Program-made: the position numbers and the translations under genes
The notes under the pieces: model-generated
The model's input: the letters and a program-made list of their open reading frames with translations, nothing else
Told to the model about the DNA's origin: nothing
The model's database searches: none
Assembly (NCBI GenBank): GCA_903970295.1
Contig: CAJCHQ010000049.1
Coordinates: 1-21,271 of the forward strand
DNA length: 21,271 bases
Direction: 5' to 3'
Origin: Bryobacterales bacterium
GTDB lineage: Bacteria > Cyanobacteriota > Vampirovibrionia > Obscuribacterales > Obscuribacteraceae
Part shown: piece by piece, positions 8,240 to 16,719 of the stretch
How the letters are laid out: every line of letters starts with the position of its first letter
How positions within the stretch are numbered: position 1 is the stretch's first letter

Positions 8240-8680
8240 TTAATCGTGACCGCTGACGCTAATATGTGGCTGAAACACTCGCTGCTGGGCACTGTGCTCG
8301 ATGCCACTTTTTTCTAACCACTGGCCTAGCGGTCCGTCTGCCTCGACGATCAGTTCGCCGGCATCAGTTAATTGCATGGAGCGGTGCCAGTTGCCGATGT
8401 GATGAGCGGCAATACACGCCTGGTGTTGATTGCTGGGCTTGATTACATAAACTGATTCTGGTTGGGCTTTGACCAGGATGCCGCGGCCGTTTTCCCAATG
8501 TAAGAGGGTGCCGTCGGCTAGGGTCGTGCCTCGTGGCAGAGCAATGTTTATCTCCCGACCAGCATTGGTTTTGTACTTACTGCGTGGCTTCCGTCTCTGC
8601 TCCCAGGTCATCAAAACGTATTCGGTTGCGCCTTCGAATAGGGCTTGCTTGGGCAGTGCTTCAATTAAAATGGGCTGCAT
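8240..8680 (-). CDS. ureE: Urease accessory protein UreE (nickel metallochaperone)
   Basis: Delivers nickel to the apo-urease/UreDFG complex in the cytoplasm. The 146-residue length fits. The N-terminal domain has the UreE signature MTWEQRRKPRSK and LPRGTTLADGTLL. The C-terminal domain has the nickel-site motif HHIGNWH (His94 is the expected metal ligand, residues 93-99). There is no His-rich tail of the Klebsiella kind; single histidines at 129, 139 and 145 may contribute. Start: GAGGAAAAAACG precedes ATG 8680. It is last of the five leftward urease genes, 45 bp after ureC, and so is probably cotranscribed with it. Confidence 0.93.
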   Translation of the reverse strand: MQPILIEALPKQALFEGATEYVLMTWEQRRKPRSKYKTNAGREINIALPRGTTLADGTLLHWENGRGILVKAQPESVYVIKPSNQHQACIAAHHIGNWHRSMQLTDAGELIVEADGPLGQWLEKSGIEHSAQQRVFQPHISVSGHD

Positions 8681-8725
8681 CGTTTTTTCCTCACGCGCAT
8701 TTCTTTTTGTGTTGCAAAGACGACT

Positions 8726-10444
8726 TCAGAACAAGAAGTATCTTTGCGTCAGAGCCAGTGATTTTGCTGGTTCGCAGGTGAGCAATTCACCATCTGCCCG
8801 CACTTCATAGGTTTCGGGATTGACATCGATATGGGGTGTTTCCCCGTTCAACTTCAAATCTTTTTTGCTGAGCGAGCGGCAGCGCGCCACGGCTTTCACT
8901 TGCTTGGTCAGACCGAGCTTTTCTGGCAATTCGTTGCTGATTCCGGCTGCCGACATGAAAAGCAGGCTGCTTTCGTGCACGGCCCGTCCGAAGGCGGCAA
9001 ACATGGGTCTCATGAAAACAGGCTGAGGTGTCGGAATGGAAGCGTTCGGATCGCCCATCTGACTGAAGGCGATCATGCCTCCCTTCAAAACCATCTCGGG
9101 GCGAACGCCAAAGAAGTGAGGTTTCCAAATGACAAGGTCGGCAAATTTGCCCACTTCTACCGATCCGACGATGTGGGCGATTCCGTGCGTCAGGGCCGGG
9201 TTAATTGTGTATTTCGCGACGTAGCGTTTGGCGCGCGTATTGTCGTTGCGATCGCTGTCGGCTGGCAGCGGACCTCGTTGTTTCTTCATTTTGTCTGCAG
9301 TTTGCCAGGTGCGGATAATGACTTCACCCACCCGACCCATCGCTTGTGAATCAGACGAAAACATCGAGATCACGCCCATGTCGTGGAGAATGTCTTCAGC
9401 TGCAATTGTTTGAGCGCGAATGCGTGATTCTGCGAAGGCCACGTCTTCCGGCACTTCGCTGCTCAAATGGTGACAAACCATTAGCATATCCAGATGCTCT
9501 TCGATTGTGTTGACCGTGAACGGTCGCGTTGGATTGGTCGAACTCGGCAAGACATTGAGCTCGCCAACGATTTTAATGATGTCCGGAGCGTGCCCGCCGC
9601 CTGCTCCTTCAGCGTGAAAGGCATGAATTGTGCGGCCGGCGATCGCTCGAATCGAATCCTCCACGAATCCTGCTTCGTTGATTGTGTCTGTGTGAATAGC
9701 GGCTTGGACATCGTATTCGTCGCAAACTTTTAAACAGGCATCGATTACTGCCGGAGTCGTGCCCCAATCTTCGTGCATTTTCAAACCACAAGCGCCACCT
9801 TCGATCTGTTCTTCGAGGGGTCGAGTGCTGCTGCAGTTGCCTTTGCCGAAGAAGCCCAGATTGACGGAAAAAGCTTCGGCGCTCTGGTACATGCGTGCCA
9901 AATTCCAGGCTCCCGGTGTGCAAGTGGTAGCGTTGGTGCCGGTGGCCGGACCAGTGCCGCCGCCCATCAAAGTCGTTACACCCGAGACTATGGCTGTGTC
10001 GCAAAGCTGAGGGCAAATAAAGTGAATGTGTGTATCGATACCACCTGCGGTGATAATGCAGTTCTCGCCGGCGATTGCTTCCGTGCTCGCCCCAACCACC
10101 ATGCCGGCGGTCACACCATCTTGAATGTGGGGGTTGCCGGCCTTACCGATACCCACGATTTTTCCATCCCTGATGCCGATATCAGCCTTGACGATGCCCC
10201 ACCAATCCAAAATCAGAGCGTTGGTGATCACTACGTCCAGAGCGCCATTCTCTCGAGTGGCGATTGGGTCTTGCCCCATGCCGTCACGAATTGTCTTGCC
10301 GCCGCCGAATTTGATTTCTTCACCATATGTGGTGCGATCTTCCTCGACCTCGATGACCAGATCGGTGTCCGCCAATCTCACTCTATCGCCCTTGGTCGGT
10401 CCATAGAGAGCGGCGTATTTATGTCGGGGAATTTGCAGTGTCAT
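8726..10444 (-). CDS. ureC: Urease alpha subunit (catalytic)
   Basis: Hydrolyses urea to ammonia and carbamate at a di-nickel centre. The 572-residue length is typical. All active-site residues are present, each five positions after the Klebsiella numbering: His139 and His141 in THIH, the carbamylated Lys222 in GLKMHEDWG, His251 in HTDT, His277 in [12 protein letters not shown] and Asp365 in SSDSQAMG as nickel ligands. The mobile flap has Cys324 and His325 in MVCHHL. The enzyme should therefore be active once matured. Start: AGGAAAAAACA precedes ATG 10444, and the ureF stop lies inside this ribosome site. The gene lies between ureF and ureE. Confidence 0.98.
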   Translation of the reverse strand: MTLQIPRHKYAALYGPTKGDRVRLADTDLVIEVEEDRTTYGEEIKFGGGKTIRDGMGQDPIATRENGALDVVITNALILDWWGIVKADIGIRDGKIVGIGKAGNPHIQDGVTAGMVVGASTEAIAGENCIITAGGIDTHIHFICPQLCDTAIVSGVTTLMGGGTGPATGTNATTCTPGAWNLARMYQSAEAFSVNLGFFGKGNCSSTRPLEEQIEGGACGLKMHEDWGTTPAVIDACLKVCDEYDVQAAIHTDTINEAGFVEDSIRAIAGRTIHAFHAEGAGGGHAPDIIKIVGELNVLPSSTNPTRPFTVNTIEEHLDMLMVCHHLSSEVPEDVAFAESRIRAQTIAAEDILHDMGVISMFSSDSQAMGRVGEVIIRTWQTADKMKKQRGPLPADSDRNDNTRAKRYVAKYTINPALTHGIAHIVGSVEVGKFADLVIWKPHFFGVRPEMVLKGGMIAFSQMGDPNASIPTPQPVFMRPMFAAFGRAVHESSLLFMSAAGISNELPEKLGLTKQVKAVARCRSLSKKDLKLNGETPHIDVNPETYEVRADGELLTCEPAKSLALTQRYFLF

Positions 10445-10453
10445 TGTTTTTTC

Positions 10454-11149
10454 CTAGGATTGAAACAACCTTGAATAGAGCCGCTCATGTTCGAATGATG
10501 CCCATTCTTGCATCGGTGAAAAGCCTGAAATGTCGGCAGGTTTAGCGGTTCCCAGTGCGGTTCCCGTTGCCAGTCCCAGGCACAAGTTAGCTGTCTGCTC
10601 GATTGGTCCAGACAGTGCAGCCAAAATTTGCTGGCCATCCGTATGACCGAGTGGCACTAATTTGACGCAGGCAGCTACGAGAGCTGCGGTGCTCGTATAT
10701 AGATATGCCGAAACCGTGCTGGATAAATCTATGTCTATCTTTTGACAGAGCCAGCCAAAAACTGCGCAATGATGCAATGGTTGGGCCGAATCCAGATGCG
10801 CCCAGCCCAACTTACCCGCCAATGTGTTCAGGCGCTTGCCCATCGAGAGCGATGCTCGGCAAAGCTCGAAAGGCCAATTAGAAGCACTCAACCGCGAGTT
10901 CAAAGCGATCAATTCTGCCCATTGATCCGCCTTTCCGCAGTCGTGGGCGATTCTTACCGCCACCCCATCTTTCGGACCGATAGATAGTTTAAGCAGTTGT
11001 TCGATCGTCGTCTGAACCGTGAAAGCGTCGTTGAGTATCTCTTTCTGCATCAGAGTTTCCATGCCCCATGAATGCGAATAGCCGCCAAGCGGGGTAGCTG
11101 AGTCGCATAACTGCAGCAATTGAGTCAGTGATTTGCCTGCTGCAGTCAT
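10454..11149 (-). CDS. ureF: Urease accessory protein UreF
   Basis: Works with UreD and UreG in the activation complex and gates GTPase action during nickel insertion. The 231-residue, all-helical protein has the family start LLQLCDSATPLGGYSHSWGME and the family end HERLYSRLFQS. Mid-protein SMGKRLNTLAGKL also fits. The ureB stop and ureF start overlap in TAATG, so translation is probably coupled. It ends 9 bp before ureC. Its place between two structural genes is unusual: in most known operons ureA, ureB and ureC are adjacent and ureF follows ureE. Confidence 0.93.
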   Translation of the reverse strand: MTAAGKSLTQLLQLCDSATPLGGYSHSWGMETLMQKEILNDAFTVQTTIEQLLKLSIGPKDGVAVRIAHDCGKADQWAELIALNSRLSASNWPFELCRASLSMGKRLNTLAGKLGWAHLDSAQPLHHCAVFGWLCQKIDIDLSSTVSAYLYTSTAALVAACVKLVPLGHTDGQQILAALSGPIEQTANLCLGLATGTALGTAKPADISGFSPMQEWASFEHERLYSRLFQS

Positions 11150-11523
11150 TATTTATCCCTTTCTTCCGGGCAGAATTTTTCCATATTCGAGATTGCTTTG
11201 CTCCGCAACTCCTGATCGTTTATATCGCCTTCGGTCAGGCGATTGAAACCATATATGGTGCCGCTACCGCCCATTTTTACTAACTCCACAGGTAGGCGCT
11301 GACCAGGTTCAAAGCGCACGGCTGTACCGGATGGAATATTGAGCCTCATCCCCAGTGCCTTTTCGCGCTCGAATTTAAGGTGGCGGTTGACCTCGAAAAA
11401 ATGAAAATGTGAACCGATTTGAATCGGGCGGTCGCCGGTATTTTCCACTCTGACAGATACGGTTTCACGCCCCGCGTTGGCCGTGATATCGTCTTTCTCT
11501 AAGAAATACTCTCCTGGTTTCAT
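11149..11523 (-). CDS. ureB: Urease beta subunit
   Basis: A non-catalytic structural subunit of the urease trimer. The 124-residue protein shows the classic beginning [12 protein letters not shown] (family: GEy), then [41 protein letters not shown] and YGFNRLTEG. It is a separate gene, not fused to ureA as in Helicobacter or many fungi. The ribosome site is weak (GAGACGA), so translation may depend on ureA 30 bp upstream. The stop overlaps the ureF start. Confidence 0.97.
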   Translation of the reverse strand: MKPGEYFLEKDDITANAGRETVSVRVENTGDRPIQIGSHFHFFEVNRHLKFEREKALGMRLNIPSGTAVRFEPGQRLPVELVKMGGSGTIYGFNRLTEGDINDQELRSKAISNMEKFCPEERDK

Positions 11524-11553
11524 GTTATTCGTCTCGTGTCAGAAGTAGCTATG

Positions 11554-11856
11554 TCAGCGAATTGGATCATGCAATGTCACCAATTTCGTTCCGTCTGGAA
11601 AGGTTGCCTCGACCTGCAGTTCGGGCAGCATCTCGGGCACGCCCTCCATCACATCGGTGCGTTTGAGGATGTGCAGACAACTGCTCATAAGCTCGGCGAC
11701 AGATTGTCCGTCGCGGGCGCCTTCCATGACTTGGAAGCTGAGCAAGGCAACTGTCTCCGGGTAATTCAGTTTCAATCCCCGTGCGCGTCGCCGCTCTGCC
11801 AACTGGGCTGCCAGGAAAATCATGAGTTTGTCGCGTTCGTATTGGGTTATGTGCAT
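11554..11856 (-). CDS. ureA: Urease gamma subunit
   Basis: The smallest structural subunit of urease, 100 residues, exactly the family size. It begins [20 protein letters not shown] and contains [34 protein letters not shown] and the end region [14 protein letters not shown]. The frame stays open upstream to 12000, but that extension runs into the divergent ureG, so the Met at 11856 is the start. The site before it (AAAGAAC) is a poor Shine-Dalgarno match. It is first of the leftward urease operon and is divergent from ureG. Confidence 0.97.
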   Translation of the reverse strand: MHITQYERDKLMIFLAAQLAERRRARGLKLNYPETVALLSFQVMEGARDGQSVAELMSSCLHILKRTDVMEGVPEMLPELQVEATFPDGTKLVTLHDPIR

Positions 11857-11936
11857 TAGTTCTTTACGCTGCTCGTTCGCGCCGACCATTTGCCTATAGC
11901 CTGTATATAATAATTGCTCTTGTGAGAGGTTGCCTA
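11857..11936. promoter_or_regulatory. Shared divergent promoter region of ureABFCE and ureGD
   Basis: The 80-bp gap holds an AT-rich core. On the plus strand TATAAT at 11906-11911 is a perfect -10 for ureG, with a leader of about 20 nt, but no clear -35 lies 16-18 bp upstream. On the minus strand TATTAT (11912-11907) could serve ureA; its -35 would fall in the ureG ribosome-site region (11929-11935). The two -10 boxes overlap, so the directions may compete or be controlled together. A GTA-N8-TAC nitrogen-regulator (NtcA) site was looked for and not found. Confidence 0.5.
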
Positions 11937-12563
11937 ATGAGTCGACAAAACACACTGCGTGTAGGTATCGGCGGACCGGTTGGGTCCGGCAAAACAGCAC
12001 TTGTTGAAGTTTTGTGCAGACAGTTGGCCTTCCGTTACTCCCTCGCTGTCGTTACTAATGACATCTATACGAAAGAGGATGCCGAGTTTCTGCTGCGCAA
12101 AAATGTTCTGCCCGCAGACCGTATCATCGGAGTGGAAACTGGTGGTTGCCCGCACACAGCGATTCGTGAGGACGCCTCATTAAATGTAGATGCGCTTGAA
12201 AAGTTGGAAAGTGCTTTCAGTCCCGACATCATTTTTCTCGAGTCGGGCGGTGACAACCTGGCTGCCACGTTTAGCCCGGAACTGGTCGATACGTTCATTT
12301 ATGTAATTGATGTCGCTGAGGGCGATAAGATTCCTCGTAAAGGCGGACCGGCGATCACCAAATCGGACTTGCTAATTATCAACAAAATCGATTTGGCACC
12401 GTATGTAGGGGCAGACCTGTCGGTGATGGAACGCGACTCTAAAAGGATGCGGGGAGAGCGCCCTTTCATTTTTTCGTCTTTGCGTCACGGAGATGGCGTG
12501 CAAAATATCGTCGACTGGCTGTGTGAGCACGTCATGTTCGAATCGGCGCCCGCTAATGCCTAA
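11937..12563 (+). CDS. ureG: Urease accessory GTPase UreG
   Basis: A SIMIBI-class GTPase that powers nickel delivery to urease. The 208-residue protein has the P-loop GPVGSGKT (13-20), the metal-binding CPH motif (Cys71-Pro72-His73 in [11 protein letters not shown]), [16 protein letters not shown] and the guanine-specificity motif NKID (149-152). There is no N-terminal His-rich extension. Start: GAGAGG lies 7-8 nt before ATG 11937; an upstream GTG at 11922 is in frame but overlaps that site. Its 3' end overlaps ureD by 8 bp, so the pair is translationally coupled. It is divergent from ureA. Confidence 0.97.
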   Translation: MSRQNTLRVGIGGPVGSGKTALVEVLCRQLAFRYSLAVVTNDIYTKEDAEFLLRKNVLPADRIIGVETGGCPHTAIREDASLNVDALEKLESAFSPDIIFLESGGDNLAATFSPELVDTFIYVIDVAEGDKIPRKGGPAITKSDLLIINKIDLAPYVGADLSVMERDSKRMRGERPFIFSSLRHGDGVQNIVDWLCEHVMFESAPANA

Positions 12564-13248
12564 CCACGGAACCGCGCATTTGACTGTTGCGGTGCAGGCA
12601 AATCGTTCCGTCGTAATCGAGCAATTCGGAAAAGCACCACTGCAGTTGCATCGACCTTTGTATCTCGACGCGAAAAGCTTCCCGACTGTGTTTTTGCGCA
12701 CTCCTTCTTATGGTTTGCTGGATGGCGATATCCACGAATTGTTCGTTCAGGTCGAAGCCGGGGCCGAATTAGAAATGCGAACCCAGGGCGCGACACTGGT
12801 GTATCCCGGTATGACCGAGCAGAAAATTCACATTCGCGTAGCCGCCGGCGGTCGGCTGCGATTTCTACCGCACCCGCTAATACTGGCTGCGCACGCCAGT
12901 CTAAAGCAGCGCATAAAAATTGAAATTGATCAAAGCAGTAGTGTTGCTTTTAAAGAGTCCTGGGTCTGCGGCCGGGTGGCAATGGGCGAACGATGGAAAT
13001 TCGCCGAATTCGACAATTTGGTTGAGATTGAATGCCAGAATCAACTGCTTTATCGTGAAAGCTTTATTGTTCGACCAGAAAAGGACAACCTCACTCATCC
13101 TGCTATATGCGGTGATTTCACGGGCTTCGAGACCAGATTCGACTATGGCGAAACTGCGGTTGAATGTGTCGACGCATCATCTGATCAAGTATTCTGGTAC
13201 TGGAGACGAGAGCGCGGACAGATTACAAAGAGAGCATTCTGTGCTTAG
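12556..13248 (+). CDS. ureD: Urease accessory protein UreD (UreH)
   Basis: Scaffold of the UreDFG activation complex that binds apo-urease and carries nickel towards it. It is about 230 residues, slightly shorter than many UreD proteins. The beta-helix family pattern is visible: [29 protein letters not shown], a stretch like the family's TTQaaTKVY in [12 protein letters not shown], then [17 protein letters not shown] and [10 protein letters not shown]. The start at 12556 lies inside the end of ureG (ATGCCTAA overlap). An in-frame ATG at 12493 would overlap ureG much more and is less likely. No T-rich terminator follows; the next plus-strand stretch is non-coding. Confidence 0.92.
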   Translation: MPNHGTAHLTVAVQANRSVVIEQFGKAPLQLHRPLYLDAKSFPTVFLRTPSYGLLDGDIHELFVQVEAGAELEMRTQGATLVYPGMTEQKIHIRVAAGGRLRFLPHPLILAAHASLKQRIKIEIDQSSSVAFKESWVCGRVAMGERWKFAEFDNLVEIECQNQLLYRESFIVRPEKDNLTHPAICGDFTGFETRFDYGETAVECVDASSDQVFWYWRRERGQITKRAFCA

Positions 13249-13442
13249 GCTTTCATAGCCCAAGTACCTGGCAAATTTTAACCCCTCGATTTGTACGTAG
13301 CCGAAAAAAGCTATTATAAGTGAATCTGCAAGGCACTGGCTACTATGGGATGCGGCTCAGCTTAACATCCGGGCTGGAATGCTTTCCTAAATGCGCTCAA
13401 GGAAACCTGAGCAGATCGTGGAATGGATTGTGCGGTGATCGC

Positions 13443-13691
13443 TTATGGTGCGAAAATGTCTACAAGCGGCCTGCTCCGCTGCCGCCAGCGTCGTATTGGA
13501 ATTGCGCTTCGAATCAGGGCAAGAAACCTTTGCCAAAGATGACAATTGTTTTGCAATTGACGAAGGCGGTGCAGTTTGTTCGGCCGGAAATTGGATGTTT
13601 GAAATTGCAGTTCATAAGGATTCGGATCGTAACCCGTAAGGGTCTGTAGAACTTCTTTTTGCTGTTCAGTGACAGCAGTCTTCTGTCTCAT
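13443..13691 (-). CDS. Small hypothetical protein
   Basis: An 82-residue open frame supported mainly by an excellent ribosome site, AAAGGAG, 6 nt before ATG 13691. The N-terminal third (MRQKTAVTEQQKEVLQTLTG) looks helical and hydrophilic; the rest is rich in Arg, Leu and Gln and strongly basic. I do not recognise a family. A weak promoter (TTGACC at 13781-13776, TAGAGA at 13759-13754, 16 bp apart) lies upstream. Downstream a 7-bp stem with a bulged A (13395-13412) could end its transcript. Overlapping plus-strand frames lack ribosome sites. It could be a small regulatory or toxin-like protein, or a decayed gene. Confidence 0.45.
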   Translation of the reverse strand: MRQKTAVTEQQKEVLQTLTGYDPNPYELQFQTSNFRPNKLHRLRQLQNNCHLWQRFLALIRSAIPIRRWRQRSRPLVDIFAP

Positions 13692-13870
13692 AGTCGGCTC
13701 CTTTGGTAAACGTTTGTTTTAGCTGTGGTGGCGTTTCACACGTAGTAATATGGTCTCTATCAGAAGGGTCGTTCCGGTCAAAATTAGATTATGCAGGCAT
13801 TCATGTGACTTGCTACCGTGGGAAGAAATTAGGTGCGGATATCGTATCAGTCCAAACAGTTCAGTCAATT

Positions 13871-13949
13871 AGGGATCTTACTGATCCTTAGTTGACGCAA
13901 GCGCCGCGAACGTTCGCTTAGCGCTTGCCTCCACCAGTGGCACCACTGG
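13871..13949. repeat. Cluster of three inverted repeats
   Basis: Three stem-loops in a row. The first is AGGGATC (13871-13877) with GATCCTT (13883-13889), 5-nt loop, one G-U pair. The second is GCAAGCGC (13897-13904) with GCGCTTGC (13921-13928), perfect 8 bp, and its loop contains the 12-bp palindrome GCGAACGTTCGC (13906-13917). The third is CCAGTGG (13934-13940) with CCACTGG (13943-13949). None is followed by a T-run. This could be a structured RNA, a protein-binding site or a REP-like element. Confidence 0.55.
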
Positions 13950-14036
13950 CGGTATCGTTTCTGGGGCGGGCAAATACTACGCAGTATAGCAATAAAATCT
14001 GCGATTTGAAAAGAAAATTGTGAAAAGGCAAAGTAG

Positions 14037-14066
14037 AGTGAGCCGGCCCGATTGATCCGGCTCACT
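14037..14066 (-). terminator. Terminator-like hairpin at end of the MoxR-lipoprotein operon
   Basis: Perfect 10-bp stem AGTGAGCCGG (14037-14046) with CCGGCTCACT (14057-14066) and a 10-nt loop, about 50 nt past the lipoprotein stop. On the minus strand it is followed by the T-enriched CTACTTTGCCTTTTC, imperfect but fitting an intrinsic terminator. Confidence 0.6.
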
Positions 14067-14116
14067 TCTAAAAATGCATAAGGCTTACATGGCCGACCGC
14101 GACGGAAAGCCTGATC

Positions 14117-15805
14117 TCAGTAGTCGTCGATGTCGTCGTAGCCGGAATTGTAAGGCGGTGCAGACGGTGTCGGATCCTTCGGTTTGTCGGGCGCAGGTCC
14201 CGGTGACAGTGGCTTCAGGATCTGCGGATTGACTTTGGCTCGGATATGCTCGCCATCTGTGTGCTTAATCGTTTTAACGGGGACGGATCTGTCCTTTACG
14301 TAGTAATCCACCTGGGTCAAGTTGCCTTTCTCCGAATAGGTGAAAGTGACGTGATTGCCTGATGGTGACCAGAAGGGCTCCGAGGCAGTTGTGGTTGTGG
14401 TAGTTGCAGGTGCGCTCGAAAGACTGAACGCACTAAAGAATCCTCTGAAGAATCCATACCCGAAGGCAGGGACGCTGGGATTCCGTACGAATAGAGTTGG
14501 CCTGGTTTGCAGAGTAGGAGTCGCCGCTCCTGGTGATGTTGGCGCGGGCGTTGTCGGAGTCGCTGCGGGCGTTGTCGGAGTCGCCGCGGGCGTTGTCGGA
14601 GTCGTTGCAGGCGTGGTCGGAGTCGCTGCGGGCGTTGTCGGAGTCGTTGCAGGCGTTGTCGGAGTCGCTGCAGGCGTTGTTGATGCTGGCGCAGGTGGAG
14701 GCGGTGTCCAGTTCTTCGCCGGAGTTGTGCTTCCCAGCGCAGGCAAATCTGGAGGTGGCTTCAGCTTGGCATTCTTGGCGGGCGGTTCAGTGACGTCAAT
14801 CGTTTGGATTGTGTTTGTGCCCGTAAAGAAGTGGATTTCCCGGCTGACGCTGTCATCTGCATTGTATTCTTTGATCCATGACAGATAAAGCACGAGCCTG
14901 GGCGGTGTTGCCGTCTTGTCCGACTTGGACGAATCGACCTCCCAGTCTTGCGTGTACAATGGCACCCCGGCGCGATAGATGGTCATTTGCCATGATCCAT
15001 CCGATGACCACTGACGCCAATCCGCAAGCTTTCCGGCTTCGTCGAAGTTCCAGGCATTCTTGGTAACGCCGAACTTTATTCGACTGAGCAGGGTTTTGCA
15101 ATCTTTGCGGAAGTCGATTTCCGTTGGCGAGGTCGACGACTGATCGACGTGCAGCGTTTCCGTCAGGCAGTGGTGCACATCGTAGAACTGTTTCAGTTCG
15201 CCGCCATCATCCATTCTTTGATCGGTGACGGCAATGGTCTTGTCGTCGCGAAATATCTCGTAGCTGAGAGGTTTCCATTCGGGCTTCGGAGCTGTGATCA
15301 TTTGCAGCCCGAATATAGTGTGCTTGTATATGCCTACTCCGTCCAGAAAGAAAGAGTTCTGCTCGAAGGTGCCGTCAGCAAGACGGCGGCCATCAGTCTG
15401 TCTGACACCTGTGTTGGAATATGACGATTCGCTGTCATAATTGCCCGCTCCGTCGAAATTGGCTATATAAGCCAATTGTTCCGGGCTACCATCATCAGGC
15501 CAAAAGGTTCTGATTTGTTTTAGCGAATTGTCTGGTCTGAAAAACCGAAGCTGGCGTCCGCCCTCGTAGGGGCCTTTGGCCAAAAGTGATTGTTGCAACA
15601 AGAGAGTGGCGTTATCAGAACCATATTGTAGAATTCGCAAGTCTTCTGCAGATCCGGCCTTTGGCAGCTGCAGCCGCAGGGGCAAAGTGTCCGGACTGTT
15701 GTCTTGGATATTGTCGTTTTGCTTACGCTTGCATCCCGTGAACGAGAGCGCAAGCAGAGGCACCAGGAGCAGCAATCTGCTCCTGGTCGCTAGTCTATTC
15801 AACAT
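14117..15805 (-). CDS. Putative lipoprotein with Pro/Thr heptad repeats
   Basis: A 562-residue exported protein. The N-terminus is a clear lipoprotein signal: basic start, hydrophobic run, lipobox FTGC with Cys25 as the predicted lipidated residue. Residues about 60-340 are beta-rich, with YxxDG-like phrases (FRPDNSLKQIRTFWPDDGSP, NFDEAGKLADWRQWSSDGSW) reminiscent of YwqK/MORN-like repeats, but I assign no family. A Pro/Ala/Thr linker with six 7-residue repeats (AATPTTP/ATTPTTP) follows, then a C-terminal region ending in an acidic, Tyr-rich tail. The start at 15805 is set by GGAGG just upstream; an in-frame Met at 15856 would hide the signal peptide. It is last gene of the operon, 43 bp after the rhomboid gene. 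A surface or envelope substrate or partner of the upstream genes is inferred. Confidence 0.8.
   Translation of the reverse strand: MLNRLATRSRLLLLVPLLALSFTGCKRKQNDNIQDNSPDTLPLRLQLPKAGSAEDLRILQYGSDNATLLLQQSLLAKGPYEGGRQLRFFRPDNSLKQIRTFWPDDGSPEQLAYIANFDGAGNYDSESSYSNTGVRQTDGRRLADGTFEQNSFFLDGVGIYKHTIFGLQMITAPKPEWKPLSYEIFRDDKTIAVTDQRMDDGGELKQFYDVHHCLTETLHVDQSSTSPTEIDFRKDCKTLLSRIKFGVTKNAWNFDEAGKLADWRQWSSDGSWQMTIYRAGVPLYTQDWEVDSSKSDKTATPPRLVLYLSWIKEYNADDSVSREIHFFTGTNTIQTIDVTEPPAKNAKLKPPPDLPALGSTTPAKNWTPPPPAPASTTPAATPTTPATTPTTPAATPTTPATTPTTPAATPTTPAATPTTPAPTSPGAATPTLQTRPTLFVRNPSVPAFGYGFFRGFFSAFSLSSAPATTTTTTASEPFWSPSGNHVTFTYSEKGNLTQVDYYVKDRSVPVKTIKHTDGEHIRAKVNPQILKPLSPGPAPDKPKDPTPSAPPYNSGYDDIDDY
14546..14671. 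repeat. Six tandem 21-bp repeats within the lipoprotein gene
   Basis: Six units of 21 bp with the plus-strand consensus gGGCGTTGTCGGAGTCGcTGC start at 14546, 14567, 14588, 14609, 14630 and 14651; a decayed seventh begins at 14672. They differ at few positions and encode the seven-residue Ala/Thr-Thr-Pro units. The whole-codon unit length means copy changes would keep the frame. Confidence 0.9.
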
Positions 15806-15848
15806 AAATCCTCCAAATTTTGGCCGGTCCATAGCGCATGCATGCCGC

Positions 15849-16715
15849 TCAGGCAAGCCGAATTTTTCTTGCTCGCAACTTCGTTATCTGCAGGCGAAGA
15901 TAGATGAAAAGCTTCTGGCAAGTTCTGGCGAGTCCGCGAAATGGGCGAAGCACAATTACACAACGACCCAGAGCTGATTTGAACTTGACCCGGCTCAGTC
16001 TAGGTTTTGTCGTTGTGCCGTCGGCGTAGCGCACGTCATGTACAGGTGGCAGCCACATGGCGAACAACCCGATCGTGACACCAAACGCGAAACCACCAAT
16101 GTGCGCCATGTAAGCAACACCGCCACTGCTATGGGGTGATTCAAAGATCTGACTGACGACCTGAATCCCTATCCAGGAGAGCAAGTACGACCAGACTGGT
16201 GCGTAGAGAACTCCCATCTGCAATGAAATACCTGCAATTCTTGCCTTGGGAAAGAACATCAGGTAGGCGCTGAGCACACCAGCTATGGCACCGCTGGCGC
16301 CCAGGTTAGGGATGGGGCTCCAGGGGTTGACCAGATACTGACCAGCCGACGCGGCTAAGCCAGCCAGAAGGTAGAAACAGATGTATTGCTTCTTCCCTAA
16401 CCTGGCTTCGACTGCGCGACCAAAGCAATTCAGAAAGACCATATTACCCAGCAAATGAGCGATGCCACCATGCAGGAACATCGCACTGAACAAAGTGCTT
16501 GTGCTCAAAAGCATGGCGAGTGGATCGGCGCTTGCGAATGCAGTCGTGAAGTGGAGCGGTGTAAAGGCGCCAAAGTTTTGCACTAAGTTGGCACCTTCAG
16601 CTCCTGAGTTTAAGAGTGCTTCTTCGACGATGAAGAAGAGGCAATTGATGATAATCAAAAGCATGGTTACAGTCGGCCGGCAAAGGCAACGTAGATTGTC
16701 TTTAAACGGAATCAT
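15849..16715 (-). CDS. Rhomboid-family intramembrane serine protease
   Basis: A 288-residue polytopic membrane protein that should cleave transmembrane substrates. The catalytic set is complete: HGGIAHLLGN (His82, His87, Asn91) in the second core helix, the serine motif GASGAIAG (Ser141) and AHIGGFAFG (His205) in the last core helix. Six or so hydrophobic segments fit the bacterial rhomboid fold. After residue 220 comes a basic cytoplasmic-type tail of about 60 residues, rich in Arg and Lys. Start: AAGGAGG lies 7 nt before ATG 16715 and is embedded in the end of the small upstream gene, so translation is likely coupled. The neighbouring lipoprotein and one-helix protein are candidate partners or substrates, by context only. 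Confidence 0.93.
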   Translation of the reverse strand: MIPFKDNLRCLCRPTVTMLLIIINCLFFIVEEALLNSGAEGANLVQNFGAFTPLHFTTAFASADPLAMLLSTSTLFSAMFLHGGIAHLLGNMVFLNCFGRAVEARLGKKQYICFYLLAGLAASAGQYLVNPWSPIPNLGASGAIAGVLSAYLMFFPKARIAGISLQMGVLYAPVWSYLLSWIGIQVVSQIFESPHSSGGVAYMAHIGGFAFGVTIGLFAMWLPPVHDVRYADGTTTKPRLSRVKFKSALGRCVIVLRPFRGLARTCQKLFIYLRLQITKLRARKIRLA

Positions 16716-16719
16716 ATGC

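Larger units (their letters stand above)
13692..14116. other. Non-coding stretch with hairpins and terminator
   Basis: No supported gene lies between the small frame and the lipoprotein gene. The left half (13692-13870) shows only the weak minus-strand promoter noted for the small gene. The right half holds three consecutive inverted repeats (13871-13949) and the terminator-like hairpin (14037-14066), entered separately. Confidence 0.5.

Noticed and set aside
7935..8307. Short frames on both strands (7935-8132 plus, 8026-8307 minus)
   Set aside because: No ribosome site; the minus one overlaps the end of ureE; composition not protein-like.
11903..11916. GTA-N8-TTG resembling an NtcA nitrogen-control site before ureG
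   Set aside because: The second half does not match TAC and it overlaps the -10 box; not supported.
13289..13319. TTGTAC ... TATAAG promoter-like pair on the plus strand after ureD
   Set aside because: The only frame after it starts immediately at the -10 box and looks non-coding; no RNA gene recognised downstream, so no target.
13703..13891. Plus-strand 62-codon frame
   Set aside because: Starts with TTG, lacks a ribosome site and runs into the hairpin cluster.
14355..14888. Plus-strand Gly/Val/Ala repeat frame of 177 codons
   Set aside because: It is the antisense reading of the 21-bp repeats inside the lipoprotein gene, an artefact of a repeat with no stops in several frames.
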